Notes: a model not told the origin generated them from the letters alone. A DNA stretch of 64,000 bases from Rotaria sordida (GCA_905250125.1 CAJNOL010001117.1:1-64000), one strand, 5' to 3'; shown: positions 12,005 to 24,010, numbered from the stretch's first letter. Translations and numbers: made by a program.

Positions 12005-12532
12005 GAGACAGTAACTCAGTTACATGAAGAGACAGAATCTGAAAAAGAACAAGCACCACCACATCATCACCAGCGTGATCACACATGTATACACATATAC
12101 AGTGAAGAAGGAAATTTCGACATACACGAATAGTGATCAGTGGGAAATCGATTGAGTCACTACGTCATACACATATGTATAGCCTACAAACTTAAACATA
12201 AGTCTTTTATTCTGAGAGAAAAAATAACGCTGAATGAGTCTTTGGAAAATATAAAAATCTAGAATATTTTTCAGAAAACAGTATCAGCTAGAGTTCCGAA
12301 CTTTCTAATACCATTATGCATTTGAATAAATATCATACAAAGTAAAAAAATTACTATCAAGAAATTATACGCACATCATTTGATTCTCATGATGATATTT
12401 ATTCTTAAATTTAAACTTTTCATTTCAAAAAATTTTATTGGACAAGTTAGTTTTACATTTTTTGTCTTAGATGGAAAATGTAATGAAGTTTATTTTTGAA
12501 AAAAGTAAAAACAACTTTCACAATGAATTCAT
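12005..12532. other. Intergenic
   Basis: Beyond the short Glu/His-rich tail next to the gap I see nothing. The sequence is AT-rich with poly-A and poly-T runs. Confidence 0.4.
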
Positions 12533-13365
12533 TTAACTACGATAACTAAGAAGATTATTTTCACGGTAAGAATCATTTTTATGTTCACTACAAAATTTCC
12601 ATGATCTGACAGGAATATGTGTGTACATCGGACTTGGATACATATTATTATTCAGTATTCGTTCAAAAACAGAATCGATAAGTACAAGAAGTGCAAAAAG
12701 AAATGCTTGATATTTTACATTGATATCTATCATATGAATAATATGTTGACGAAGCATTAAACTGTCTTTTTTTTCAACTTGTACTACGATGTTATCATTT
12801 ATTTTTAAAATATAATTTCGTTGAGATAGATCTACATTGGTAAGTGTAAAATTGCCGATGATTGTATCGATTACTTTTTTATCAGTTTGCATATTAGCAA
12901 GAGTTTCATCATTTTCATGTGATTTAATTGTTGTTACATCAATGTTAAAAAGAATTTTACCATTTACATCTTCAAATCGTCGATATTTTCGAAAACGAGA
13001 TCGACGAACTTGATAAAGAGGCTTGTCATTGTCATTGATTGTATAACGAAATGTACGCCAAGGCGCACATCGATGGTTAAGTTGATATGTTTGAGTAAAT
13101 ATTTGCATTTCTTATAACGTGTGAACCATGTCTGCTTTCGAAACATAAATATATATATAGGGCGATGAGGTTGGAAATTCCAGATTCGTTCTTTAGTCAT
13201 TTTTACTTCTATGTTATCAATGGAAAAGAACAATGAATCATTTCTACCAACAGGATGAATAATTTTATGCAGTGATTCATTTTGAGAATTAGTGATATAT
13301 ATATGTTGTCTTATAAATATAATTGGAAAAAACCTTTTGTCTTTTAATTTATAGAATGAAACCAT
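12533..13365 (-). pseudogene. LURP-one-related / tubby-C-like protein, split by a frameshift
   Basis: Two overlapping minus-strand frames together read as one protein. The first starts at Met 13365: FYKLKDKRFFPIIFIRQHIY, an early beta-rich segment, then PIYIFMFRKQTWFTR. The second covers about 13108-12533: WRTFRYTINDNDKPLYQVRR, GKILFNIDVTTI, NYILKINDNIVVQVEKK, then a hydrophobic helix YQAFLFALLVLIDSVFE. A run of short beta strands ending in one hydrophobic helix is the LOR/tubby C-terminal fold seen in LURP-one-related proteins and phospholipid scramblases. The frames meet at about 13110, where homology needs a one-base shift next to an A-rich run; no GT-AG intron explains it. Either this copy is inactivated or the assembly has a one-base error. 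The family call is by fold pattern only. Confidence 0.5.
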
Positions 13366-13515
13366 CTACAGTGTGTTCCAAAAGTCCCTTGCTAAAAGTT
13401 TTTTTGAATATCTTTGTTATTTTATTTAGCTTGATTAACTTGTTTTTACTTAAATGGTAGATGGAGACACCAAGATTTTTTTGATCCGAATAAGTTTGAA
13501 AAATATTGGTGGATG

Positions 13516-13562
13516 ATGTGAGTGTGGGTAGAAATTCACGCGACGGACACCCAGCAGTGGGC
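13516..13562. repeat. Telomere-like hairpin, copy 3
   Basis: GATGTGAGTGTGGGTAGAAA at 13515 is followed by GGACACCCAGCAG. The second arm is weak. It abuts the composite repeat element that starts near 13570. Confidence 0.4.
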
Positions 13563-13569
13563 AGATTTC

Positions 13570-14330
13570 CAAAAAAGGAAATCTCCTTCTTAAATCTGTA
13601 AATTTCGGTAACTACTCATACCATAGAAGGAAAATTATAAGATAACTTCTGCAAATACCACCTATCCAAAAAGGAAATTTAGATATGGATTTAAAGAATC
13701 CTATCCCCAAAAAACAGAAGAATTTATGGTAATTTCCGTAATTACTATAAATTCTTCTAGTTTTTTGGGGTAGGGCTCTTTAAATCTGTTTGCATTATCA
13801 TATCCACATTATAATATTGTAGAAATTATAGAAATTTTCGTAATTACTGAAATTACTAGGTAATTTCTGAAATTACGATAAATTCTTCTATTTTTTTGGG
13901 GTAGAGTTCTTTAAGTCTATATTCATATTATCATATCGGTATAATAATATTATAGAAATTTCCGTAATTACTAAAATTTCTAGGTAATTTTCGAAATTAC
14001 CATAAATTCTTCGTGTATTTTGTGGTAGGGTTCTTTAAATCTATATATGTGTTTTATTATAGTTATATACCGTAATTTTTGGAATTTATAGAAATTTCCT
14101 AGTCATTACCGAAATTTCTGAGAATTTCCTGTAGAAATTTCTTCATGAGAACTAGTTAATTCCGGAAATTTCCTTGCAGTTTCGTCTATATGTGTTCGTT
14201 TTTTCCGTAATTACTGATAAATTTCCTTTTTGGATAGGTGGTATTTGCGGAAATTATCTTATAATTTCCCTTCTATGATATGAGGAATTACCGAAGTTTC
14301 TAGGAAATTTTCTTGAAAGTTATGTGAAAA
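13570..14330. mobile_element. Composite repeat element: ~85-bp inverted ends around ~125-bp tandem units
   Basis: The left end (about 13597-13681, with AAATACCACCTATCCAAAAA) is matched in inverted orientation on the right (about 14220-14312, TTTTTGGATAGGTGGTATTT). Inside, the block ATAAATTCTTCT...GGGGTAG...TCTTTAAATCTATAT starts at about 13747, 13879 and 14002, giving periods of 132 and 123 bases. A fourth copy lies inverted at about 13684-13740 (ATTTAAAGAATCCTATCCCC). Short GAAATTTCCGTAATTAC words recur throughout. There is no coding capacity. It looks like a non-autonomous element that captured or amplified an internal satellite. Confidence 0.6.
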
Positions 14331-14687
14331 TTCGGAAATTTCTTTCTAATGTAGTGGTGTAATTACAAAAATTTCTGCGAAACCTCTGTGATTACGCAGA
14401 TATATGCTTTTAAATGATATAGGAGAAATTTTGGTATTTTCGGAAACTTCTTTTTTCGGAAATCTGAACATACCTCAGATGACCAAACTATTTGACTTCT
14501 TGTAAAAATTTTAGAAACTTATTTTCAAATCATTTTTCGTATTTTTCCTATGTATATTTACACTCAATAAACCAAAATCGATTTCAAAATACTAAGAGAT
14601 GATAGTGTAAGTGAAAAAAAAAGACGAAACATTTAGATTCAGACATAGAAAATTTAAATTGTTTTTTGTATTTGATCGATCATTTTT

Positions 14688-15155
14688 TTAAGCATACAAC
14701 CAACAATATCGAATATTTCTATCATATGTTGTTGTTGTATTTGTACATTTTTTTTCTAGGAATTGTGCAAATTTCTGTTGTTGTTCTGAAAGTTCTTGTT
14801 GTCGCTGTGCAATTACTTCTTGTTGTTGTGCGATTTGTTGTTGTTGCTGTACAATATATTGATATTGCTCTGTAATTTGTTGCTGCATAAATTGCTGTTG
14901 ATGCTTTGCAATTTGCTGTTGTTGACATACAATTTTTTGTTGTTGTTGTCTAATTTGTTCCTGTTGTTGTTTCAATACAATCTGTGCCTGTTGTTGTTCC
15001 AGTACAATCTGTGTCTGTAGTCGTTGTGAGATTTGTCGTTGTTGTTGTGTGATTTGTTGTTGTTCTCGTATAATTTGTTGTTGTTGTTCTGTAATCTCTT
15101 GTTGTTTCTCTGCAATCTGTATTATCGATTGTCGCTGAAGAATACGTTGTGGCAT
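14688..15155 (-). CDS. Gln-rich coiled-coil protein or exon
   Basis: The frame starts with MPQRILQRQSIIQIAEKQQE and consists of about 130 residues of Gln-rich heptad-like repeats (QQQQI, QQEQI, QQQQIA) ending in a short non-repetitive tail. It would form a long coiled coil. At the DNA level it is an interrupted (CAA)n tract, so part of the openness is a by-product of the repeat. Just upstream is a good acceptor (TTTTACTTCTTTTTAG). A tiny candidate first exon lies at 16327-16313 (ATGGGAGCAACAAGA followed by GTAAGT); joined, it keeps the frame (MGATRKMPQR). That would imply an intron of about 1.15 kb, so the model is speculative. Function unknown. Confidence 0.35.
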   Translation of the reverse strand: MPQRILQRQSIIQIAEKQQEITEQQQQIIREQQQITQQQRQISQRLQTQIVLEQQQAQIVLKQQQEQIRQQQQKIVCQQQQIAKHQQQFMQQQITEQYQYIVQQQQQIAQQQEVIAQRQQELSEQQQKFAQFLEKKCTNTTTTYDRNIRYCWLYA

Positions 15156-18003
15156 TTTCTAAAAAGAAGTAAAATAGAATATGAAAAATTTGTCATACAT
15201 AAGCTTAATAATAAGATTGGGATACATCTTCAATGGTAATAATTTAAATTTTTAATGAAAAAAAAGTAATATTATAGTTATAAATATGAATTCTTATTTC
15301 ACGATTTTCATGTTTCTTGCAAACATGAATAAGGATCAGCAAATATACAAAGTAATTTATAAACAAAAAGACAGATCACTGCTTTTAAAAATAAAGTAGA
15401 ATCAAAGGAAATTAATGCAAAGAACTGCTGTATTCTACTACTTTTTACAGTTATGTAGCATGTTTAAGAAAATTTCATCCATTACAACTGTCAGTGCAGA
15501 ATCGGCTTTTTCAATGCTGATTAACAATTTTATGACAGGAATATTACTACTCGTAAGTAGTAGATGAATTTAAGATTTTCAACATCAAATAATATATCAA
15601 AGTTTAATAAATCATGGAGGATGAAAGAATAAGTAAAAATAATGAATATCGGTACGAAATCCAATGCACAAAATTATCATAACTTGTCTTTAACGATTGT
15701 TTGATTCTGAACATAAAAACCTTCAAGAATTAGGTTTCGATAACTATGAACAATATTATAGCATGCTTTTATAGAATTTTATCCATTGTAAATGCAGTAG
15801 AATCAGTTGGTTTGTGTCAGCAGACTATTTTTATAGAATCTTTAACAACAAATATATCAAATCCTTTATATAGGATATCTTTGGATTTAGATTGAATCTA
15901 TCGAGAAGAGTATAAATTAGATAAAATCATACATACAAGTTTTTAGAAAGTCAAAACACATAAAATTCATGATCATTAACCTTTCCAATACGAATAGCAA
16001 ATCTGTAGTCCTATATATCTCAATTGAATGTCAAAGGATAAGATTATACTATTTCAATTAACAATATTCTAATAACTGTATCAACAGATTTCGAGAAACC
16101 AAATAGGCTATGCTATGGAAATCTTCTGACTTCGAGAAAATACACTAAATTCCTGCATTAAAATATCAAAGATTCATAATTAGAATCCGATGAATGAATG
16201 TATTAATATCCAAATAGATTCATAGTCCTTTTTTTAGAGTTACTTGGTCAAAGTAAAATATTTGGTAACATTTAAAAAGCAATAAAAAAAATTTAGCATT
16301 GAAAATACTTACTCTTGTTGCTCCCATAATGGAAGAAATTGATATTTTGACTTGTCAAAAAATTAATGATGAAAGAAAGAAACAGAAATCTTGTTTGGAT
16401 ATAGATATGTCAGTATGCGATATGGTAATGCATTTTTATAGTTAGATGATTCTTTGTTCACAGTTGTCGGCCGATATTGACATCACCTCTTATTAATCTA
16501 TCTTTGTTTTGCATATTTAATGTCCGTCAGTGTATTATCTGTTGATATCTCTTTCTTTGTTCTCTCTCCAATGTAAGTGTGTGTTGTTCAGGAAGTAGTT
16601 AAATTCTGTAGATGTGAAGTGACTGATAAATATGGTTGTGAATGTGTCACACCTACATCTTTACGTGAATTTTACATTTTGACTTCATCAAAACCTACAT
16701 TGACAAGGTTTTCAGGTACTGTCACATAATGCAGTCTAATTAAAAAAAAGTCAGTTTCAAAATTTCATTTGAGAAATTCGTCAATGTGTTTAATCGAATA
16801 TTTTCTCGAGAGAAATCATCATTCTAGTAACCACAATCGAAACTCTACATTTTGGTTCGATCACAAATTGAATGAATAGTGAACACTGCTCATTTTAGGT
16901 GAAGCTAATTCTTGTAACAGTCATATAAAGTAGAGATTCTGATAGAGCAAAATATTTTGCTTATTCCTGTCTTGTATTCGCAACTACTCTACATCAAAAC
17001 ATGTTACATTAAGATTTTAATGATTGTCGAAGTTTGAAGACCTCTTAAACATAATACTCTCTACATTAAATGATGGCATTTTCTTCGAAATTGCAAATGA
17101 ATAGTTAGAGTACTGTTCACTATTTTTCTTATGATATTCTGATTGCGTACGAAAATATCATAAGCTTTAGAAGAAAAAAGCATTGATTTTTTTTCTAAGG
17201 ATGTTTTGCACACTTCGGTAAGCCAAACTTGTTAATTTGAGTCATTTGTAATGAAAATGTACGTCTGTTCGTCGGATAATTAGTAGCTGTAGACGAAGAG
17301 AACACTATTTCATAGGGATTGTCTAATAATTTCACATATGAAATATATTCAGATTTCTTCAGAGAACATGTCCATCCAACAATGAGAAGAAGAAGAAAAT
17401 ATAGATGTTGCCAAATTGCAAATCATATTTGCAGTGAACTATCAAAGATTCAATGACAGATAAGAAAGGAAAAGATCATAGATAGATCAATTGTTTCTTG
17501 ACTTAGTATATAGGATAGTAAAAATAATAAATCTTAGTGCAAAATGTATAATAGAATCAAGAAGTTTCAATAAATAGTCAAATGAATGGCTGTTCCGATT
17601 GATAGCCTCTGAATCCGAGTGAATGACACAATCGTTTTCATGATAATGGTATGTATTGCATCAGAAGATAGTTGCGAAATTTACAAATTACTGTCAAGAA
17701 AAAAGCAGCATGTTTTTCATGTTTTATTATTTGAAGTATATTTAAATCAATTCTAAGAGTTTTACAAAATTCAAATAGATTCCCTGTAGTTTTATGATGT
17801 TTCACATGATTCGAAGGAACTTTTATGATCTGATTTTTCTTGGACATCCGTGAACTTCAGTAGTTTTTCGAATATCTACGTATATGCTTTTGAGGATTCG
17901 TCAAAGTATTAAATGATAACGAAGTCCACAAAATATTGTCAAAGCCTACAAATAGTAGCGGAAATAATAATACGTAGATAAAGAACAGTCTATAATAAAG
18001 AAC
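15156..18003. other. Long non-coding stretch
   Basis: No gene can be supported beyond the speculative tiny exon at 16313-16327. A weak telomere-like patch lies near 16631-16665. A short AT-rich palindrome, TTATGATATT...AATATCATAA, lies at about 17128-17165. A minus-strand open frame at 17638-17847 shows no domain. Confidence 0.4.
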
Positions 18004-18905
18004 GTACAATGCAAAAGCAACGGTACAAATGTCGATCCCTATATGTCTCTATTAAAAAGGTGCTGGAAGAAAACCTATGTTACCAAAAGATAGAGTGTTT
18101 TCTTCTCTTTCTAATCGTACATAACATGTTCACAGATAAAACAACGAAACAGAAAAGAGAAGAATCATTAGAAAGCATTCACACTTTTTGTCAGATCTAG
18201 AAGAACGTCGCAAAATGTTGATCCTTATATCTGCTCGACAAATACGTTCTGAAAAGAATATTCTTTTTTTATCAGTTGATAGGAAATTTTCTCCTCTTTC
18301 AAACAATATATGATTTATAGGGCTCATACTTTCATAAACGAAATAATAGAAGAGAAAAAGAGAATCACTCGCACAATAAATTCGTAATTTTTACATGAAA
18401 TTGTCAAAGACATCTCGTTAGACAGTAATTAATTCGATTTCTGTGGATCCAGTAAAAACATCTTGTAAAACAACAGTTTGTTATAATTAATTATCATCTA
18501 CAAGATGTTTTTTTCTTTTTCTCGTCTCGCTTCATTTATTAATAGGTGACAAATATGGATCATATATACTTCTCGAAAGAGGAGAACATTTTCTATTAAT
18601 TGATAAAAAAAAAATCTTTTTTTCAGAATCTGTTTATCGAAGAAATATGAGGATCGATATTTTATGCGATCCTTTTATAAAAAAGTGCAGATTCTTTTTT
18701 CTTAGGAAGTTTCTGTTTTCTGTTGCGTCGTTTCGTTTACGAATATGTTCTAAAAGTAAGTTGTATATGTTTCGAAAGAAGGGAAAAGGCTCTATCTTTT
18801 AGTAGAAAAAAAAACTTTTCAGTCAGCACTCTTTTATCGAAGAGAAAGACGGATCGATATTTGTGCCATTTCTTTTACATCGTATGTTGTTATAATTGAT
18901 TGTAC
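18004..18905. mobile_element. Foldback element B (~900 bp palindrome with nested repeats)
   Basis: The left end GTACAAT (18004) matches the right end ATTGTAC (to 18905). Long inverted matches follow inwards. ATCCTTATATCTGCTCGACA on the left pairs with CGAAGAAATATGAGGATCGA on the right, and TCTCCTCTTTCAAACAATAT pairs with CTTCTCGAAAGAGGAGAACA. The centre, near 18460-18510, is itself a hairpin: ACATCTTGTA...TACAAGATGT. Each arm (about 430 bases) contains two diverged copies of one motif (GATCGATATTT...), so the element is a palindrome of a direct repeat. It carries no reading frame of note. Confidence 0.7.
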
Positions 18906-19164
18906 ATGACAATTTTTATTTATGGTGTTTTATGTGACTCTATCTTGAAAATTCTAGTGTAACTGAATTAGTTCATCTGATTTATAAAGCTGTATTCCGA
19001 TTATAAATTTTTTTTTCTAAGAGAAAATTTTACGATAATTTTATCCATTTCAAACTCAACATTTCAGTTTGAGTTATAGTGAAAACGAAAATTTATTTAA
19101 AAGAAAAAAAACGAAAATTATTTTGTTATTTCACGCTGAATTAGAAATAAATTTTGTCTATATT

Positions 19165-21117
19165 TCATTTGCTTTCGTTCATATTCATCTTAATATCAGG
19201 CAAAGGTGATGTTGCTACTTTTTCGCCAAGATTCCAGATCTCCACAATAAGATAACAGAATGTTGCTAATGTAAGATAGATAATTTGGAAAATAATTGAT
19301 GTTCGAACACGACACCATAGAGAAATACCACAAAATTACCTGTATTTTGACTTAAGACTAAATTTGAAAAAGCAGCATCCTCGTTTGTCGGAAAGAAATA
19401 TCCATATATAGCTAAAATCAGTAAATAATTAAGTATATTCATCAAAGAATCTGTTCAGTTAACTTTATATTTAAACTGATTTTATATTCATAAATCTATT
19501 TTAGTAAAGATACAAAGTTTTCAAAGAGTTAAATCTTCATGATCTTATCTTGACTTCATATAGCCGAAAAACGAAAGAAATATTCATTTTGATTGAAAAA
19601 TGTTTTTCGAACAGACTATTGATACATTTTCCATTATAGAGAATATGTTTACCTGGCATAACAGAACCCCACAGAGCACTTGTTATTCCACTAACACCGA
19701 CTATAATGTATGAGATGTATATATCTGATGCAAGTGGTCTCCATACAAGCATAGTAATTAATAAAACATAATACGCCAAAAAAGCTAATAAAAACCATTG
19801 TAAACGATGTTCAAATTTAACTACATAACCAACAATCAAACTAAAAATGCAAGCAGTTATACCAAAGCCAAACATAATCAGACCTATTTTGATCGATTAT
19901 AAAATCAAAAGAAATGTTCATTATAGATGATAACTTTACCGACATATTCAACACCCATCGAACAAGTAATAAAACTCTAAAGATTAAATCTTCTTGAATT
20001 TTACTGAATAAAATCTATGAACTTACATTTGTGAAAACACCAAAAAGAAAAGTTTCTGAAGTACCAACCCAAAATGGTAAAGGAATAAGAAGTATTTGTT
20101 TGAAATTTTTCATTTGTCTTAATGTTGCTGTAATGGATTGAAATGATTCGTAAATAAGTCCTCTTGAATCAAGTACTGGAAGATCATTCAAAATAATTAG
20201 AAAAAATAACTTTCAATATACTTACTTTTTGTATGTCGCTTTTGATCAAGCATAATAACAATAAGAATCAATGAAATCATAACCAAAACTATGAAAGTTG
20301 CATACAAGTTTGTAATCTATAGTATATAGAACAAATGTATATAAACTAGAAATATTTTCTTCTCAAGATCCTCACTATTTCAAACGATATTGGATTGCCA
20401 TGGCGTAGAAATGAATCATTTCAACTATCCGAATAGTTAGCACCACATAAGTCAACATCTCTTGGAATAACATCACCCAAATTATGTTGTAAGAAATGAT
20501 AGGCAATAAAATTGCCCCAAATTTGACCTTGAAATCAGACGAAACTTTCGAAGACAAACTGAAAAATGTTATCTTACTGCTTTGAAGTATAGAAAAAAAG
20601 ATAGCAAAATATTTTTTAACCATAGACTCTCTATCACAACCAACCATATCTGCGTTGTCTCTGCCTAAAATTGTAACATAGGAACATTGAGCGGTTCCCA
20701 TTGCAGCTCGAGCAAGACCACAAAGAGCCGATACTAAAGAGATCATTATTTGTATCATTTATACATATTTTAAAATATACCTGGATAGAGAAGCCATGCT
20801 TTCGGATATATATTAATAGCAGTGAAAACAAGAAATATAATTTGTGAGAGAAATATAGTCCATTTATAGCCGGCAAAGAACATCAGAGGATTTGTTAAGA
20901 AAAAACATGAAAAAATGGATGATGCAGCGTTAATGGCCAATGCATAGAGACCGACATTTTGGTCAATATTGATACTTGATTGTAAATTAATAATACCATT
21001 GTAGGAAGTATAAACAAGAACAAATGCCACGGCCATCATAATAAAATTTCTTCTGATAGAATGTAGAGCACTGCCAATGAGTTCATTATTGACAAGTTTT
21101 GACTGTTCGTTGAACAT
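19165..21117 (-). CDS. UNC93A: UNC93-like MFS membrane protein, 8+ exons, probably inactivated copy
   Basis: Exons on the minus strand: 21117-20781, 20733-20578, 20527-20376, 20316-20226, 20175-20027, 19976-19940, 19883-19653 and 19411 onward. They are joined by 48-70-bp GT-AG introns except the last (19652-19412, 241 bp). Phases match at every joint. The product has the UNC93 signatures FSCFFLTNPLMF, ILQSSQIWGNFIAYHF, CSMGVEYVG, FGFGITACIFSLIVGYVVKF and IYGYFFPTNEDAAFSN, with about 11-12 membrane segments. UNC93A-type proteins are major-facilitator-fold proteins of endomembranes with poorly known substrates. Defects: an in-frame TGA in exon 3 (20423-20421, after NYSDS), with no alternative splice in frame. 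The last membrane segment needs either a one-base shift or a 73-bp intron (GTAATT...TTAG at 19339-19267) that deletes half of it. The frame then ends at 19165. This is probably a decaying copy. Confidence 0.8.
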
Positions 21118-23179
21118 GTTTATTTTGATTGATGTCGTCGAATCAATTTTAGACTATCAAAATGAAAGATGAAATCAACCGAGTTATAGTGATCAAATGA
21201 TATCGAATTACTTGTACTGTTATTCTTCTATCATTCTCCTCCTTAGTTAATGCATCGTGATACCTTTCTGTTCTAATCTCGTGTTATAAGATAACTCAAT
21301 CATAATAATATCGTTGTTTACCTACTTGTCGAAAAAAATCAAACTTGGTTATCTATGTTTCGTGCATTTGATATTTTTGTAAATTCAAATATTCCGCACT
21401 TGCTACTCTATTATTGAATTAATATACACTTGTTACTCTTTTACAATTGTATTATGAAAATTTTGCTATGAATATAGACTTTTATTATCATGGCACCAGC
21501 AGTAGTGTATGCCTATTAATCGAACCGAAACACTAATGTTCTTTTATTCTTTTTGTTGTATGTTAAATGATACAAGCTGTTGTTTTTCTCTATTTTTTTC
21601 TCTTTTACAGCAATCAAACACGTATATATGCATGTGAGTTTATCAAAAATCGATGTTTTTTATTGAATTCTGATTTCGTGATACATACGTTCTTCTCTGC
21701 TCCATTTGCTACATAATAGTAATCTGAGAAAGTCGCTTTTCTTCTTATTGAGTGTAACTTATTGATGAAAACATGATCAATTATTGATTTAAAAAGAAAC
21801 TTTCTCTTGATAAGACAATCATGGAAAGATGAGATAATTTCTAAGAAATCTTTTACCTAGAAAAGATAAAGTATTTCGTTTAGTAAAATAATCATAGTTT
21901 ATTTGAATAGATAGTTCATTTAATTTCGAATTTCTTCAAAAATCTAAGGATATTTATCATTACTATTCAGATAACATATAGATAGAGCAATACAGTGACT
22001 TGTTATATGAAAATAATAAAGATTTTAACGATGCTTAGAAAATTCCGTCATACTCTCAGTGCATTTATATCGTTGATTGAAAAGTTTTTTTTAATTTTTA
22101 GAAATAAAATTGCATATGAATGAACTATTAGTTCGATGAAATGAGAATTAACTCAACTCAGTAGCATATTAAGAAGATTTTTTTTAGAAATTTCAAACGA
22201 AGATACAATGATTACATAAATCGATTACGAAAAAGCCGATACTTTTATAGGTTTTTTTTTATTGGATGAGTGTATGGAGTGTCGGCATTGCATTGGGTAT
22301 GAGTGTTTATCTGTACTTCAGCCACATCCTATTAGAACAAACTCCATCATACCTCAATATATTACACTTCGGAATGTCTGTTGTTTTTTTTCCTTTCTAT
22401 GACATGCATTCTCGATAAAAACGATTGTCATAGAAGTTATTTTTTTATTTTTTTTTTGCATCAGTCAGACTTGTATACTTTCAGGTTGCTTCCATTGTGC
22501 AAAGCAAATAAATTTCAACTTCGTTTCATATTCTTTTCAAGTTGAAGAACGAAGTGACGATAAGTAAATCAAGAATATAACTCAGACTTTACTCTGCTTT
22601 TTAGCAGATTCTTTTTGTTTTAATTATGAAATAATCATATGGAATATTAAAATTAATTTTAAATATTCATCAAAAAAAAAATATTTAGTTTCTCTAACTA
22701 TTTTCGCTATTCTATGATTATAAACGAGAAGATCTTTTTTGATTTAAGAACTTAGCACATTCTACGATAAAATAAAAATAATTAAATCTTCAGCTAAAGA
22801 TTTGAGGCATTTTTTTTCTCAATGATAATAATCATTCCAAAGTCGAATCGGTGTCAAACATTTTTCATGATGAAAAACTGCGAGAAAAATTTCTATTTTC
22901 TTGCATAACAATTCAATTTTAAATGAAACATTTTTTAATCTAAATTTAATTTTAAGAGAAGATTTTCTTTTACTAAAAGAATATTTTTTTGATCCTCAAA
23001 TCTTTCGAAATTAAATAAATACACAGTTAAACGAATAATTGTTTTATTAAATAGAAATTGAGTAATATGGCATGAAGATATGAAACATCTACCATACAAG
23101 CCCGTAGAAACAATGATTCGTCAATTGATATCAATATTTTATTACTAGTCAGACTGCGTACAAACTGCACGGATGCTTT
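21118..23179. other. Intergenic, AT-rich
   Basis: I see no coding sequence. A degenerate telomere-like patch (GAGTGTATGGAGTGTCGG...) lies near 22266-22340 and a small hairpin CTATGACA...TGTCATAG near 22398-22434. Many A/T homopolymers occur. Confidence 0.4.
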
Positions 23180-23500
23180 TTTGTTATATACATAGACACT
23201 CTTTACATTTCCTATAGTCCTTATACACTCTTATACTCCATATACTACCTATAATTCCTATACTCTATATTCCCTATGCCCTATATTCTTTATACCCTGT
23301 ACTTCTTACTCTTGTAGCCTTATCTCCTTATTGCGTCACCCCTTATTACCTACCCACTTACTGCCTTACTTCCTTGACGACCTTTGGGTGCCCCCATAGG
23401 ATAGCCTTTGGCGACTCATGAGTACCCCCATAGGATAGCTCTTGTTGATCTATGTGTACTCCCATATAATAGGCCTTGTAGCCCTTCCCTTATAGCCTTA
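23180..23500 (+). repeat. Degenerate satellite (CCTATA-rich, then ~38-bp units)
   Basis: The first part is a run of irregular words around CCTATACTC and CTTATACTC. From about 23378 three units of roughly 36-40 bases share CCCCCATAGGATAGC: GGGTGCCCCCATAGGATAGC, then GAGTACCCCCATAGGATAGC, then GTGTACTCCCATATAATAGG. This is distinctly more GC-rich than the flanks. Confidence 0.6.
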
Positions 23501-23566
23501 TATGACCTTTAATCTTAGATCTTTGACCCGGCACAGACACACATACACAGTGAACATTATATATAC

Positions 23567-24010
23567 AGATTGGAACAAACAAGTATCGGAAAAACAACAT
23601 TCATTAATGGTTTAGTGAATTATTTATGTAATGATACATTAGAAGATGCAGCTAGGAATCAAATGCAAGTCGTAATCCCATCATCATTCTCGTTCACTGA
23701 CGATGATACTTTTAAAGAAAAAAACATTTACATTGGAGAAAGTAATGAACATGAACATTTTAATAAAAATAGTAATCCATATACACAATAATGTTGAAGT
23801 TTTCTTTTTCCTATTGGAGAAGAGAATTTACGAATAATCGATACACCGGGAATTGGAGATACTTGATCAATTTACATCATACTACATTCTATGCTTCCTT
23901 CAAAAGCCTTTTACTCTTTTCTAGAGAACAGAGAGACAAAATGTACTATTTCAGCAGTTTTGTAGTACGTACCAAAAAAACAAAATCTCCTTCGATCATT
24001 ATCCACTAAT
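23567..24010 (+). pseudogene. Broken P-loop GTPase gene (5' part)
   Basis: The first frame gives a P-loop region, TSIGKTTFINGLVNYL (G1 motif GxxxxGKT/S recognisable as QTSIGKTT), followed by VVIPSSFSFTDDD and KEKNIYIGESNE, and ends at 23791. In another frame, just downstream, RIIDTPGIGDT is visible (about 23833-23865), the G3 DxxG motif. The order matches a septin- or AIG1-like GTPase family that I remember as expanded in bdelloids. A frame change and stops separate the blocks, and downstream G4/G5 parts are not recognisable, so this is a host-gene fossil. A TATATACAG acceptor immediately upstream suggests the visible part begins at an exon start. Confidence 0.6.

Noticed and set aside
14796-15239. 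Leu-rich plus-strand frames opposite the Gln-rich frame
   Set aside because: Poly-Leu/Cys translations of (GTT)n/(GTTGTT) sequence; no start context or domain.
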